Shown: positions 19,647-27,531 of the stretch, one piece after another
Layout of the letters: the number at the start of each line of letters is the position of its first letter
How positions within the stretch are numbered: position 1 is the first letter of the stretch
NCBI RefSeq assembly: GCF_001399455.2
Contig: NZ_LLEI02000022.1
Coordinates: 21,096 to 85,095, forward strand
Source of the DNA: Vibrio bivalvicida
GTDB lineage: Bacteria > Pseudomonadota > Gammaproteobacteria > Enterobacterales > Vibrionaceae
DNA length: 64,000 nucleotides
Direction of reading: 5' to 3'
The notes under the pieces: generated by a model
The model's input: the letters and a program-made list of their open reading frames with translations, nothing else
Told to the model about the DNA's origin: nothing
The model's database searches: none
Translations under genes and position numbers: made by a program

Positions 19647-19655
19647 GAGGCTCTT

Positions 19656-21260
19656 TTGCGTAATACCCCCAAAATTGGCTTATGGGTCGCGATATTTATC
19701 GCGACCTTTGTCGTTTCTGCTCTCGGTGCTTTACTGGTTAATGCGCCATCGTTAGATATCAGTCAGGTATGGAGTGATCCGTACTATCGACATGTCACCA
19801 AATTCAGTTTCTATCAGTCTTTTCTATCTACTTTGCTCAGTGTTGGCTTTGCCATCCCAGTTGCGCACGCATTATCTCGCCGTCAGTTTGCTGGTAAATC
19901 CCTGTTACTCAAACTGTTTGCAACCACACTGGTGTTGCCTGTCTTAGTCGGGGTGTTTGGTCTGCTCGCCATTTATGGCAATAGCGGTTTGATTGCCGAT
20001 CTGTTCAAAAGTTTAGACAGCAAGTTGCCGTTCTCAATATATGGGCTCAATGGCATTTTACTGGCGCACGTGTTTTTTAATCTTCCTTATGCGACCCGGT
20101 TATTGTTGCAGGCATTAGACTCTATTCCACAGGAGCAGCACAAACTGTGCGCCCATCTCGGCATGGGACACTGGGATAAGTTCCGTTGGATTGAGTGGCC
20201 GCGCTTACGTCAGCAGTTACCTCATGTCAGCGGCTTGGTGTTTATGCTCTGCTTTACCAGTTTTGCTACCGTAATGGCACTCGGTGGTGGGCCTAAATCA
20301 ACCACGATTGAGCTGGCCATCTATCAAGCCATTAAGTTTGATTTCGATCTCCAAGCTGGTGCTCTATTGGCTATTTGGCAAATGATGCTTTGCGGTGTTA
20401 TGGCGTTGACTATTCAGCGATTAGCAAAACCGATTTCAGTCACCTCTGGCTCGCAAAGTCAGACTATTTACTTGTCTAAAGACTCGTTTGTTTCTCAGTG
20501 TTGGGATTGGGGATGGATAGCCTTTTCTATGCTGTTGGTGCTACCTCCGCTACTTATGGTGTTGCTCAGTGGCCTTAACAGCCATGCGCTGGATGTTTTC
20601 ACTGATGAACGTTTTTGGCAGGCGCTATGGGCGTCTGTGAAAGTGGCGACGATGGCAAGTGTGATTGCGGTGATTGCTGGCATTGCCATCTTGTTAACCA
20701 GCCGGAGATTGCGCCTTAACTACCGTGAGAAGAGTGCCGATCATATTGAGCTGATTGGCACCATTATTCTTGTCACACCCGGTCTTGTGATTTCCACCGG
20801 ACTGTTTCTATTGCTGCGTTCATTTACGGATGTATTTAGCTTAGCGTTAGTGGTTGTCGTAGCCGTGAATGCCTTAATGGGTCTGCCATATGTGATTAAA
20901 ACGCTGTCTCAGCCTATGCTGCATGTCGAGCAGCAATATCAATATGTTTGTGCCAGTTTAGGCATGAAAGGTTGGAATCGTTTTAAAGTGGTCGAGTGGA
21001 AGGCGCTGAAGAAGCCGATGGCTCATGCCTTTGCGATCAGCTTTATGTTTGCGATTGGTGATTTAAGTGCGATTGCTTTGTTTGGTAGCCAAGAATTTCG
21101 CACCTTGCCACTTTACCTATTCCAACTGCTTGGTAGCTATCAAATGGAATCTGCCGCAGTAGTATCTGTAACTCTATTACTATTGAGCGTCGGCTGTTTC
21201 ACGCTCATTGAAACCTTATTAAAAGCCAACTCGAAGGTGAATCATGCTGACCTTAAGTAA
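19656..21260 (+). CDS. thiP: Thiamine ABC transporter permease
   Basis: 534 residues (E. coli 536), about 12 membrane segments in two homologous halves. EAA-type loops are visible twice: HLGMGHWDKFRWIEWPRLRQ near residue 168 and SLGMKGWNRFKVVEWKALKK near 430, which contact the ATPase. This two-in-one permease form is typical of ThiP. The start codon appears to be TTG, with AGAGG five bases upstream; there is no ATG or GTG that keeps the first membrane segment. The 3' end overlaps thiQ by 17 bp. Confidence 0.93.
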   Translation: MRNTPKIGLWVAIFIATFVVSALGALLVNAPSLDISQVWSDPYYRHVTKFSFYQSFLSTLLSVGFAIPVAHALSRRQFAGKSLLLKLFATTLVLPVLVGVFGLLAIYGNSGLIADLFKSLDSKLPFSIYGLNGILLAHVFFNLPYATRLLLQALDSIPQEQHKLCAHLGMGHWDKFRWIEWPRLRQQLPHVSGLVFMLCFTSFATVMALGGGPKSTTIELAIYQAIKFDFDLQAGALLAIWQMMLCGVMALTIQRLAKPISVTSGSQSQTIYLSKDSFVSQCWDWGWIAFSMLLVLPPLLMVLLSGLNSHALDVFTDERFWQALWASVKVATMASVIAVIAGIAILLTSRRLRLNYREKSADHIELIGTIILVTPGLVISTGLFLLLRSFTDVFSLALVVVVAVNALMGLPYVIKTLSQPMLHVEQQYQYVCASLGMKGWNRFKVVEWKALKKPMAHAFAISFMFAIGDLSAIALFGSQEFRTLPLYLFQLLGSYQMESAAVVSVTLLLLSVGCFTLIETLLKANSKVNHADLK

Positions 21261-21948
21261 TGTCGATTACTACTATCACAATGAACTGTTTCATTTTGAT
21301 ACCTCGATTTCACCGCAGTCGATCGTTGCCCTGATGGGGCCAAGTGGCGCGGGCAAATCGACCCTATTGGCTTTAGTCGCGGGTTTTATCGAACCGACCA
21401 AGGGCTCTATTGAGGTTGAAGGCAGTAATATTGTTGGCAAAGAGCCATATCAACGCCCATTCGCAATGCTGTTTCAAGAACATAACTTATTCGCTCATTT
21501 AACAGTGCATCAAAACATCGGGCTTGGGCTTCATCCGGGGTTGAAACTTACTGCTCAGCAACAAAACGTAATAGAACAAGCAGCGCAGCAAGTTGGGGTA
21601 GAGACGTATCTAGACCGTTTACCAGAGCAGCTTTCGGGTGGGCAGCGTCAACGTGTTGCTCTAGCACGCTGTTTTGTCCAACCGCACAAGATATGGTTGC
21701 TCGATGAGCCTTTCTCTGCCCTTGATCCCATCCTGCGTGAAGAGATGCTTAACTTGGTGAGCAAGTTAGCTAAAGAGAGAAAAATTACGGTAGTCATGGT
21801 GACGCACCATATTAGTGATGCCAAGGCAATTGCCTCTGATTTTATCTTTGTCACCAATGGCCGAGTCGAAGTCGCGGATAACATTGAACATCTGTCATCG
21901 AGCCACGCTAATCAAGCGCTAAGTGATTTTGTTCGCGCGGGGGAGTGA
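21244..21948 (+). CDS. thiQ: Thiamine ABC transporter ATPase
   Basis: 234 residues. Walker A GPSGAGKST (about residues 32-40), Q-loop FQEHNLFAHL, signature LSGGQRQRVALARC, Walker B IWLLDEPFSALD and the switch His in VTHH are all present. ATP hydrolysis drives thiamine import through ThiP. It begins inside the end of thiP, showing translational coupling. Immediately after its stop begins the first copy of the composite repeat and a terminator shared with the convergent darP gene. Confidence 0.95.
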   Translation: MLTLSNVDYYYHNELFHFDTSISPQSIVALMGPSGAGKSTLLALVAGFIEPTKGSIEVEGSNIVGKEPYQRPFAMLFQEHNLFAHLTVHQNIGLGLHPGLKLTAQQQNVIEQAAQQVGVETYLDRLPEQLSGGQRQRVALARCFVQPHKIWLLDEPFSALDPILREEMLNLVSKLAKERKITVVMVTHHISDAKAIASDFIFVTNGRVEVADNIEHLSSSHANQALSDFVRAGE

Positions 21949-22095
21949 GGTGAGGAACGGACTTCGTTCTTAGAGAGTTGAGTTCGGGCTTCGCCCTTCG
22001 AGAACACTGCGTTCCGAGAGTCGAGACCGGGCTTCTATCTTAGAGAAATTTTTGTTCCCGTATCCCGAATCCATAGCGAAGCGTTCTTAAACAAA

Positions 22096-22122
22096 AAGGG
22101 TTGACACATAGTGCCAACCCTT
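22096..22122. terminator. Bidirectional terminator thiQ / darP
   Basis: GGGTTGaCAC-ATA-GTGcCAACCC with A run before and T-rich sequence after; one A/C mismatch. Same design as the hairpins in copies B and C of the repeat. Confidence 0.85.
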
Positions 22123-22128
22123 AACTTT

Positions 22129-22184
22129 TCTCGCTTCTCGCTTCTCGCTTCTCGCTTCTCGCTTCTCGCTTCTCGCTTCTCGCT
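22129..22184. repeat. Tandem array of eight TCTCGCT units
   Basis: Eight perfect 7-bp units (AGCGAGA on the other strand). The last base lies in the darP stop codon, so unit-number changes occur right at the gene end. Confidence 0.95.
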
Positions 22185-22711
22185 CAAATCTCTTCTTCGT
22201 TTAGCGCTTTAAGCACTTGGAAGATTTCGCGGAATGCCTTGGCAGGCTTGCCCGCTTTTTCCTCTTTTGCCGCCTGACGAGCAAGCTGGCGTAAGCGTTG
22301 ACGATCCGCGGCTGGATAAAGCTCCATCACCTCAGCGATGGCACTATCACCTTCTTCAACCACTCGATCACGCAGTTGCTCTAGCTTATGTAGCTCTGCC
22401 GTTGCTTGAGAGTGCTTGTTGCGAACCTTGTCTAATGCTGCTTGAAGTGGCTCAGTGTCTTCAAAGCGCATCAGCTTACCGATGTATTGAAGTTGACGGC
22501 GGCGCGCTTCGTTTTTAAAGCGCTGTGCGTCTTTGATTGCCTCTGCAAGGTCTTCACTTAGCGGGAATTTTTCCAACACAGAAGGTTTCAGGCTGGCGAG
22601 TTCTTCACCTAGCTTTTGCAACTCTTCCATATCGCGTTTCAATTCGGTCTTACTGACCCAAATGATCTCTTCTTCCTCTTCCCATGGCGCTTTTTGATTC
22701 TTACGTGCCAT
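22184..22711 (-). CDS. darP: Ribosome-associated protein DarP (YjgA)
   Basis: 175 residues, highly charged and helical: an acidic N-terminus ([28 protein letters not shown]) and [19 protein letters not shown], the family hallmark. The C-terminal half has [28 protein letters not shown]. DarP/YjgA associates with the precursor 50S subunit and helps 50S maturation. In E. coli it lies next to pmbA, as here (divergent, 109 bp apart). Its stop codon is formed at the edge of a heptamer array, so the transcript must run into the repeat before terminating. Confidence 0.93.
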   Translation of the reverse strand: MARKNQKAPWEEEEEIIWVSKTELKRDMEELQKLGEELASLKPSVLEKFPLSEDLAEAIKDAQRFKNEARRRQLQYIGKLMRFEDTEPLQAALDKVRNKHSQATAELHKLEQLRDRVVEEGDSAIAEVMELYPAADRQRLRQLARQAAKEEKAGKPAKAFREIFQVLKALNEEEI

Positions 22712-22820
22712 TTTTCTGCCTTAATTTGAACATCTATTTCTCTATTTTAACAAGAATCGTGGGGAGAAAGCGAAATTCTTGTTATTCTAAAGGCAATTGA
22801 TCTTAAGAAATAAAGAAAAT

Positions 22821-24164
22821 ATGGACGTAAGACAGCAAGTTGCTCAACAGCGCGTTGAGTTAGAAGCGGCAGTAGCTAAAGCGCTAGAGATGGCAGCAGA
22901 GAAGTCTGATGCAGCCGAAGTCGCCATTAGTAAAACAACGGGCTTAAGTGTTTCTACCCGTATGTGTGAAGTAGAAAACGTTGAGTTCAATAGCGACGGA
23001 GCATTAGGGATTACCGTTTACCGCAATCAACGTAAAGGCAGCGCTTCGACTTCTGATCTAAGTGATAAAGCGATTCAACAAACGGTTCTTGCCGCGCTCG
23101 ATATTGCTCAATACACCTCTGAAGATCCATTTGCTGGCCCTGCACCTAAAGAGCTGATGGTGCAAGATGTGCCTGATCTTGATTTGTTCCACCCAGATAC
23201 GCCAGATCCCGATTATGCAGCGCAAGTGGCGATTGCTGCTGAGAAACAAGCTCTGTCTTACAGCGATAAAATCAAACAGAGTGACGGTGCCAGTTATGAC
23301 AGTCACTACGGTCTGAAAGTTTATGGTAACAGTCACGGCCTATTAGCAAGCTATGCTTCAAGCCGTCACAGTACCAGTTGTTGTGTGATTGGTCAGGGTA
23401 ACAATGGTGAGATGGAGCGTGATTACAGCTACACGGTTGCGCGCCATAAAGACGAACTTTGGGCACCAGAGATCGTCGGTCAGAAGGCCGCGGAGAAGAC
23501 CGTTAGTCGTTTAGATGCGCAAAAGCTAAAAACAGGTCAATATCCAGTGATGTTTGCTGCTGATGTAGCAACTGGCCTACTTGGTCACCTAGTGATGGCG
23601 ATCAGTGGCGGTAACCTTTACCGTAAATCTTCTTTCTTGCTTGATCACCTAGGTAAGCAAGTGCTGCCTGAATGGTTCAACGTCTCTGAACGTCCGCATG
23701 TGTTGCGTGGTCTTGCATCAAGCCCATTTGATAGTGAAGGTGTGTTTACCCAAGACCGTGAAATTATCACTGACGGTGTACTTGCAACTTACCTGCTCAC
23801 CAGTTATGCAGCGCGTAAAATGGATATGACGCCAACCGGCCATGCTGGTGGTATTCACAACTGGTTTGTCGAATCAACAGGTCAAAGCTTTGAGCAAATG
23901 CTAAAAGAGCTAGGTACTGGCTTATTGGTGACCGAAGTAATGGGGCAAGGCGTTAACATTGTTACCGGTGACTACTCGCGCGGTGCGGCAGGTTTTTGGG
24001 TTGAAAACGGCGAAATCCAATTCCCAGTATCTGAAATTACCATCGCAAGCAACCTCAAAGATATGTTTAATCAGATTGTTGCAGTAGGCAACGATGTAGA
24101 GACTCGCTCGCAGATTCAGACTGGTTCTATCTTGCTTGAGTCAATGAAGGTTGCGGGGGAATAG
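22821..24164 (+). CDS. pmbA: TldE/PmbA subunit of the TldD-TldE metalloprotease
   Basis: 447 residues (E. coli 450). [41 protein letters not shown] and [26 protein letters not shown] are family blocks. PmbA lacks the HExxxH zinc motif that its partner TldD has; together they form a heterodimer that cleaves unfolded peptides (microcin B17 maturation, CcdA turnover in E. coli). I start at the ATG giving an E. coli-like N-terminus; an upstream TTG in frame has no support. The ribosome site is weak. Copy B of the repeat begins within 15 bp of its stop. Confidence 0.94.
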   Translation: MDVRQQVAQQRVELEAAVAKALEMAAEKSDAAEVAISKTTGLSVSTRMCEVENVEFNSDGALGITVYRNQRKGSASTSDLSDKAIQQTVLAALDIAQYTSEDPFAGPAPKELMVQDVPDLDLFHPDTPDPDYAAQVAIAAEKQALSYSDKIKQSDGASYDSHYGLKVYGNSHGLLASYASSRHSTSCCVIGQGNNGEMERDYSYTVARHKDELWAPEIVGQKAAEKTVSRLDAQKLKTGQYPVMFAADVATGLLGHLVMAISGGNLYRKSSFLLDHLGKQVLPEWFNVSERPHVLRGLASSPFDSEGVFTQDREIITDGVLATYLLTSYAARKMDMTPTGHAGGIHNWFVESTGQSFEQMLKELGTGLLVTEVMGQGVNIVTGDYSRGAAGFWVENGEIQFPVSEITIASNLKDMFNQIVAVGNDVETRSQIQTGSILLESMKVAGE

Positions 24165-24376
24165 GGCTAGGCCCTAAGGAACGCTTCGCTTCGAGATCGG
24201 GCTGCGCCCGCGAGAATCGGGAACGGGCTTCGCCTTTCGAGAGGAAAGTGTGGCGCGAATGGAAGTGGTATCTAATACGCATTAGATGTTGCTAGGATTT
24301 GTTCTCGATAATAGGCAATAACCTAGCTCTATCCACAGGACGAAGTCCGTTCCCTTATCCCGTATCCGTCTGTAAT

Positions 24377-24405
24377 AAAAGGGTTGGCAAAAATGCCAAC
24401 CCTTT
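24377..24405. terminator. Bidirectional terminator pmbA / lysC
   Basis: AAAGGGTTGGCA-AAAA-TGCCAACCCTTT, a perfect 12-bp stem with A and T flanks. Confidence 0.9.
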
Positions 24406-24417
24406 AAAATATCCGTC

Positions 24418-24466
24418 GAATCCCGAATCCCGAATCCCGAATCCCGAATCCCGAATCCCGAATCCC
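24418..24466. repeat. Tandem array of seven GAATCCC units
   Basis: Seven perfect 7-bp units ending one base before the lysC stop codon. Same unit length and position as the TCTCGCT arrays but a different unit sequence. Confidence 0.95.
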
Positions 24467-24467
24467 T

Positions 24468-25820
24468 TTATTTCTCAAACAACTCGGTATGCAGTTTCTG
24501 AATCGCTTGCTTTGATACCGATTCTTCAACTAAAAAGCACAGGTTGTGCGGGCTTGCGCCGTAGCAGATCATGCGTAGGTTAAAGTCTTCAAGCGTACTG
24601 AATACTTGTTTTGCGTAGCCTCTGCTTTCACTCATGTTGTTACCGATCAGTGCGACTAAACACAGGTTGTGTTCCACCTCTACGGTACACAACTCTTCAA
24701 GCTCTATACGGGCAGCTTTTGGCAGCTGAGGTGCACCACCAGAGGTATCTGTTTGATCTAAGGTTAGTGAAACACTGATCTCTGATGTGGTAATCAAGTC
24801 GACTGAGATTTTGTGTTTAGCGAGAATTTCAAACACCTTGGCCAGAAAGCCATAAGCATGGAACATGTTGGCACTACGCAGTGTCACCATCGTTTGGTTG
24901 CAACGTAAGGCTAGTGCACGGAACAAAGGTGAGCTTTCTACTTGATGGCGAATCCAAGTGCCTCCCTTTTGAGGCTCCTTTGAAGAGCCAACAAAGACTG
25001 GAATATCATGGCGTAAGGCCGGAAGCAATGTCGATGGATGAAGAATTTTAGCGCCAAAGTTCGCCATTTCGGATGCTTCGCTAAAGCTAATCTCAGGAAT
25101 AGGTGAGGCCTTAGGAGCAATGCGTGGATCTGTGGTGTAAATGCCGGGAACGTCAGTCCAAATTTCCAATCCAGATGCCTCAACCGCTTCTGCGATCAAG
25201 GCTGCACTGTAGTCGCTACCGCCTCGACCTAAAGTGGTGGTGTTGCCTTCGGCGTCAGAGCCGATAAAGCCTTGCGTAATAACGATCGCGTCTTGGCATA
25301 GAGGAACTAATGATTGTTTTGCAAGGCTACTAATTTGCTCAAGTTGAGGCTCTGCTTTACCAAAATTACTATCGGTGCGTAGAATGTCACGAATATCAAA
25401 ACGTACCGCATTGATGCCACGCTCTCTCATCAATTGAGCAAGCAGATGAGTCGACATCAATTCCCCACATGCAACTAAGTGGTCGGTCAATTTGTGGTTG
25501 GATTGAATAGACGCGGCTTCAGCAAGACTAGTTACGGTATCGAGAATCGCGTAGACATCGCTAGCTGCTTGGGTTGAGTCTTTTAGTTGTTCCAGTACAG
25601 CATCATGAATTTGTGCCAGTTTAGTGAGAATCTCACTGCGACGAACTTGATCTTGAACGCCGTTAGCCAATTCAACTAATAAGTTGGTTACACCTGAACA
25701 AGCACTGCTAACAACGAGTTTAGTGTTTGGATTATCTTCAATAATTGCAGCACAGCGGCTCATTGCCTCAAAGTTAGCGACGCTTGTTCCACCAAATTTA
25801 GCTACATTAAAACTGCTCAC
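24468..25820 (-). CDS. lysC: Lysine-sensitive aspartokinase III
   Basis: 450 residues (E. coli LysC 449). KFGGTSVANFEAM is the aspartokinase N-terminus, TTTLGRGGSDYSAALIAEA the substrate/ATP loop, and FGAKILHPSTLLPA and two C-terminal ACT domains (about 310-450, with the lysine-binding SVDLITTSEISVSLTLD) follow. It phosphorylates aspartate, the first step to lysine, threonine and methionine. The start is GTG with GGGAG seven bases upstream; no in-frame ATG fits. Expression should be controlled by the lysine riboswitch in its leader, and the enzyme by lysine at the ACT domains. No homoserine dehydrogenase domain. Confidence 0.95.
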   Translation of the reverse strand: MSSFNVAKFGGTSVANFEAMSRCAAIIEDNPNTKLVVSSACSGVTNLLVELANGVQDQVRRSEILTKLAQIHDAVLEQLKDSTQAASDVYAILDTVTSLAEAASIQSNHKLTDHLVACGELMSTHLLAQLMRERGINAVRFDIRDILRTDSNFGKAEPQLEQISSLAKQSLVPLCQDAIVITQGFIGSDAEGNTTTLGRGGSDYSAALIAEAVEASGLEIWTDVPGIYTTDPRIAPKASPIPEISFSEASEMANFGAKILHPSTLLPALRHDIPVFVGSSKEPQKGGTWIRHQVESSPLFRALALRCNQTMVTLRSANMFHAYGFLAKVFEILAKHKISVDLITTSEISVSLTLDQTDTSGGAPQLPKAARIELEELCTVEVEHNLCLVALIGNNMSESRGYAKQVFSTLEDFNLRMICYGASPHNLCFLVEESVSKQAIQKLHTELFEK

Positions 25821-25935
25821 AGCATTTCTCCCACGACTTCCTAAAATAAAAACTTTTGGTAGCTATACCAACATCCAATGTTTTGCTTTGATGAAGAGAA
25901 TTGAGCGAAAGAGAGAGGGTCTTTATTTGTATGAC

Positions 25936-26112
25936 TTACCTCAGAAGCTCATCATCAGACTGAGCTGATGACAGTTGTAGGGATTCAACCCTAACAACCG
26001 ACAGATCTAAACCAACACTTCAGATCTACCTCGGCACTGCTCCCCCTCAAAGTGTTGTATAGGATTTGTGGCTCCACAACACGTCTACCTGGGCAGTGCT
26101 CCTCTTCTGCAA
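25936..26112 (-). promoter_or_regulatory. Lysine riboswitch (L-box)
   Basis: On the minus strand the blocks AGAAGAGGAGCACTGCCCA, GGTAG, TTGTGGAGCCACAAATCC, TTGAGGGGGAGCAGTGCC, GAGGTAGATCTGAA, TAGGGTTGAATCCCTA and CTGTCATCAGCTCAG follow one another. They match the known E. coli lysC leader block by block, including the paired AGGGTTGAATCCCT arm. About 115 nt lie between the aptamer and the lysC GTG. Lysine binding should lower lysC expression. Confidence 0.93.
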
Positions 26113-26153
26113 AAAAATTTGCTATGTGGCATAAATATTCGCCACATATCCGC

Positions 26154-26182
26154 ATTGAACGTGTTTCTGTGAACTATGTCAA
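26154..26182 (-). promoter_or_regulatory. Candidate lysC promoter
   Basis: On the minus strand TTGACA, 17 bp, TTCAAT. The predicted start lies about 35 nt before the riboswitch. Immediately downstream, 26123-26148 holds a perfect inverted repeat TATGTGGC-N10-GCCACATA. The rest of 26183-26345, towards the aminotransferase gene, shows no site I can name. Confidence 0.6.
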
Positions 26183-26345
26183 TGAGAATTTGTAACTTTA
26201 TGCCTTTTTATAATTAACAAACTTGTGACACTGGTTTGACCTCAATACTTTGGGCTAATTGCTGCCAGCAAAGAATTGAATTAAGGTGGGTTTAAGGAAG
26301 TAAAGATAGAACAAAAATTAAATTGATATTAAAAAGGAGCTGCCA

Positions 26346-27467
26346 ATGACGATTCAAAGTTTTATCCCCCCACATCGCATTTTAATGGGGCCTGGACCTT
26401 CAGATATTTCCCCTCAAGTGCTACAAGCTTTGAGTCGCCCAACCGTTGGTCATTTAGACCCTTTGTTTGTCGGTATGATGGATGAATTGAAATCACTACT
26501 TAAATACGCGTTCCAAACGGAAAATGAATTTACCATTGCTGTTTCTGCCCCAGGTAGTGCAGGGATGGAAACCTGTTTCGTTAACCTGATTGAGCCGGGT
26601 GAAAAGGTGATTGTTTGTCGTAACGGTGTGTTTGGTGAACGTATGCGTGAAAATGTTGTACGCGCAGGCGGCATTGCTGAAGTGGTGGATAATGAATGGG
26701 GCGATCCGGTTTCCGTCGATAAAGTCGAGCAAGCATTGAAAGCTCACCCTGATGCTAAGATTCTTGCCTTTGTTCATGCCGAAACTTCAACTGGTGCGTG
26801 TAGCGATGCAGAAGCTTTGGGTAAACTCGCTAAGCAGTATGGCGTGTTAACTATTGTTGATGCAGTGACTTCTCTTGGTGGTGTGCCACTAAAAGTAGAC
26901 GAGTGGCAGCTTGATGCGGTTTACTCAGGTAGTCAGAAGTGTTTATCTTGTGTTCCAGGCTTGTCACCTGTGACGTTTTCCCCTGCGGCAATAGAGAAAA
27001 TTCAATCACGTACTACACCTGTTCAAAGCTGGTTTCTTGATCAGAGTTTAGTGCTCGGATATTGGAGTGGTGAAGGTAAGCGCAGCTACCATCATACAGC
27101 GCCCGTGAACAGCTTGTATGCCTTGCATGAATCTCTGTTGATTCTAAAGAATGAAGGGTTAGAAAATGCTTGGCAGCGACATCGCGACATGCATGAAAAA
27201 CTTAAACAAGGCTTGGAGAAGTTAGGCTTTGAGTTCGTTGTCGAGCAGGGCTCTCGCTTGCCTCAGCTAAACGCTATTTATGTTCCGCAAGGTATTGATG
27301 AAGCGAAAGTTCGCACACACTTGCTTGAGACCTATAACCTAGAAATTGGCGCTGGTTTAGGCGCTTTAGCAGGTAAAGCTTGGCGTATTGGCTTGATGGG
27401 TTACGGTGCTCGCGCTGAAAATGTTGCGTTATGCTTACGAGCGCTCGAAGAGTCATTGACGCAATAG
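26346..27467 (+). CDS. Class V aminotransferase (serine-pyruvate / alanine-glyoxylate type)
   Basis: 373 residues. ILMGPGPSDISPQVLQALSRPTVGHLDP is the N-terminus of the AGXT/serine-glyoxylate family. AVYSGSQKCLSCVPG carries the PLP-binding Lys198, and SYHHTAPVNSLYALHE and WRIGLMGYGA are further family blocks. It transfers an amino group between alanine or serine and glyoxylate or pyruvate; the exact pair cannot be read. A strong AAGGAG lies six bases upstream. It sits divergent from lysC, ends in a terminator, and stands alone. Confidence 0.88.
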   Translation: MTIQSFIPPHRILMGPGPSDISPQVLQALSRPTVGHLDPLFVGMMDELKSLLKYAFQTENEFTIAVSAPGSAGMETCFVNLIEPGEKVIVCRNGVFGERMRENVVRAGGIAEVVDNEWGDPVSVDKVEQALKAHPDAKILAFVHAETSTGACSDAEALGKLAKQYGVLTIVDAVTSLGGVPLKVDEWQLDAVYSGSQKCLSCVPGLSPVTFSPAAIEKIQSRTTPVQSWFLDQSLVLGYWSGEGKRSYHHTAPVNSLYALHESLLILKNEGLENAWQRHRDMHEKLKQGLEKLGFEFVVEQGSRLPQLNAIYVPQGIDEAKVRTHLLETYNLEIGAGLGALAGKAWRIGLMGYGARAENVALCLRALEESLTQ

Positions 27468-27492
27468 CAGTCTCAATAACCTATAAGTGAAT

Positions 27493-27514
27493 AAGGTGAC
27501 CTTTTGGTCGCCTT
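27493..27514. terminator. Terminator between aminotransferase gene and pglL
   Basis: AAGGTGACC-TTTT-GGTCGCCTT, a nine-pair stem with one G-T wobble, followed by AATTATAT. It lies between convergent genes. Confidence 0.7.
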
Positions 27515-27531
27515 AATTATATCAACAGACT

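Larger units (their letters stand above)
21949..22184. repeat. Composite intergenic repeat, copy A
   Basis: Fills the whole space between convergent thiQ and darP. In order: GAACGgacttCGTTC hairpin (21955-21969), GGGC-TTC-GCCC hairpin (21986-21996), CGAGA/GAGTCGAGA-rich stretch, TATCCCGAATCC, an A-rich run, the GGGTTG...CAACCC terminator and eight 7-bp units. The 13-mer GAACGGACTTCGT recurs inverted in copy B (24340-24352). No coding potential. Confidence 0.8.
24165..24466. repeat. Composite intergenic repeat, copy B
   Basis: Occupies the 303-bp space between convergent pmbA and lysC. It opens with GGAACGCTTCGCTTCGAGAT (24178-24197), nearly identical to the start of copy C. Then GGGCTGCGCCCGCGAGAA, CGGGCTTCGCCTTTCGAG, a unique AT-richer stretch (24245-24330), GGACGAAGTCCGTTCC, TATCCCGTATCC, the terminator hairpin and seven GAATCCC units. 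No gene seen in it. Confidence 0.8.

Noticed and set aside
22129..22184. CRISPR-like array
   Set aside because: Seven-base units in direct contact with no spacers; not a CRISPR.
25800..25830. Tiny ATG-CTG-TGA upstream frame overlapping the lysC GTG start
   Set aside because: Two codons only and could be chance; no leader-peptide features such as Lys codons.
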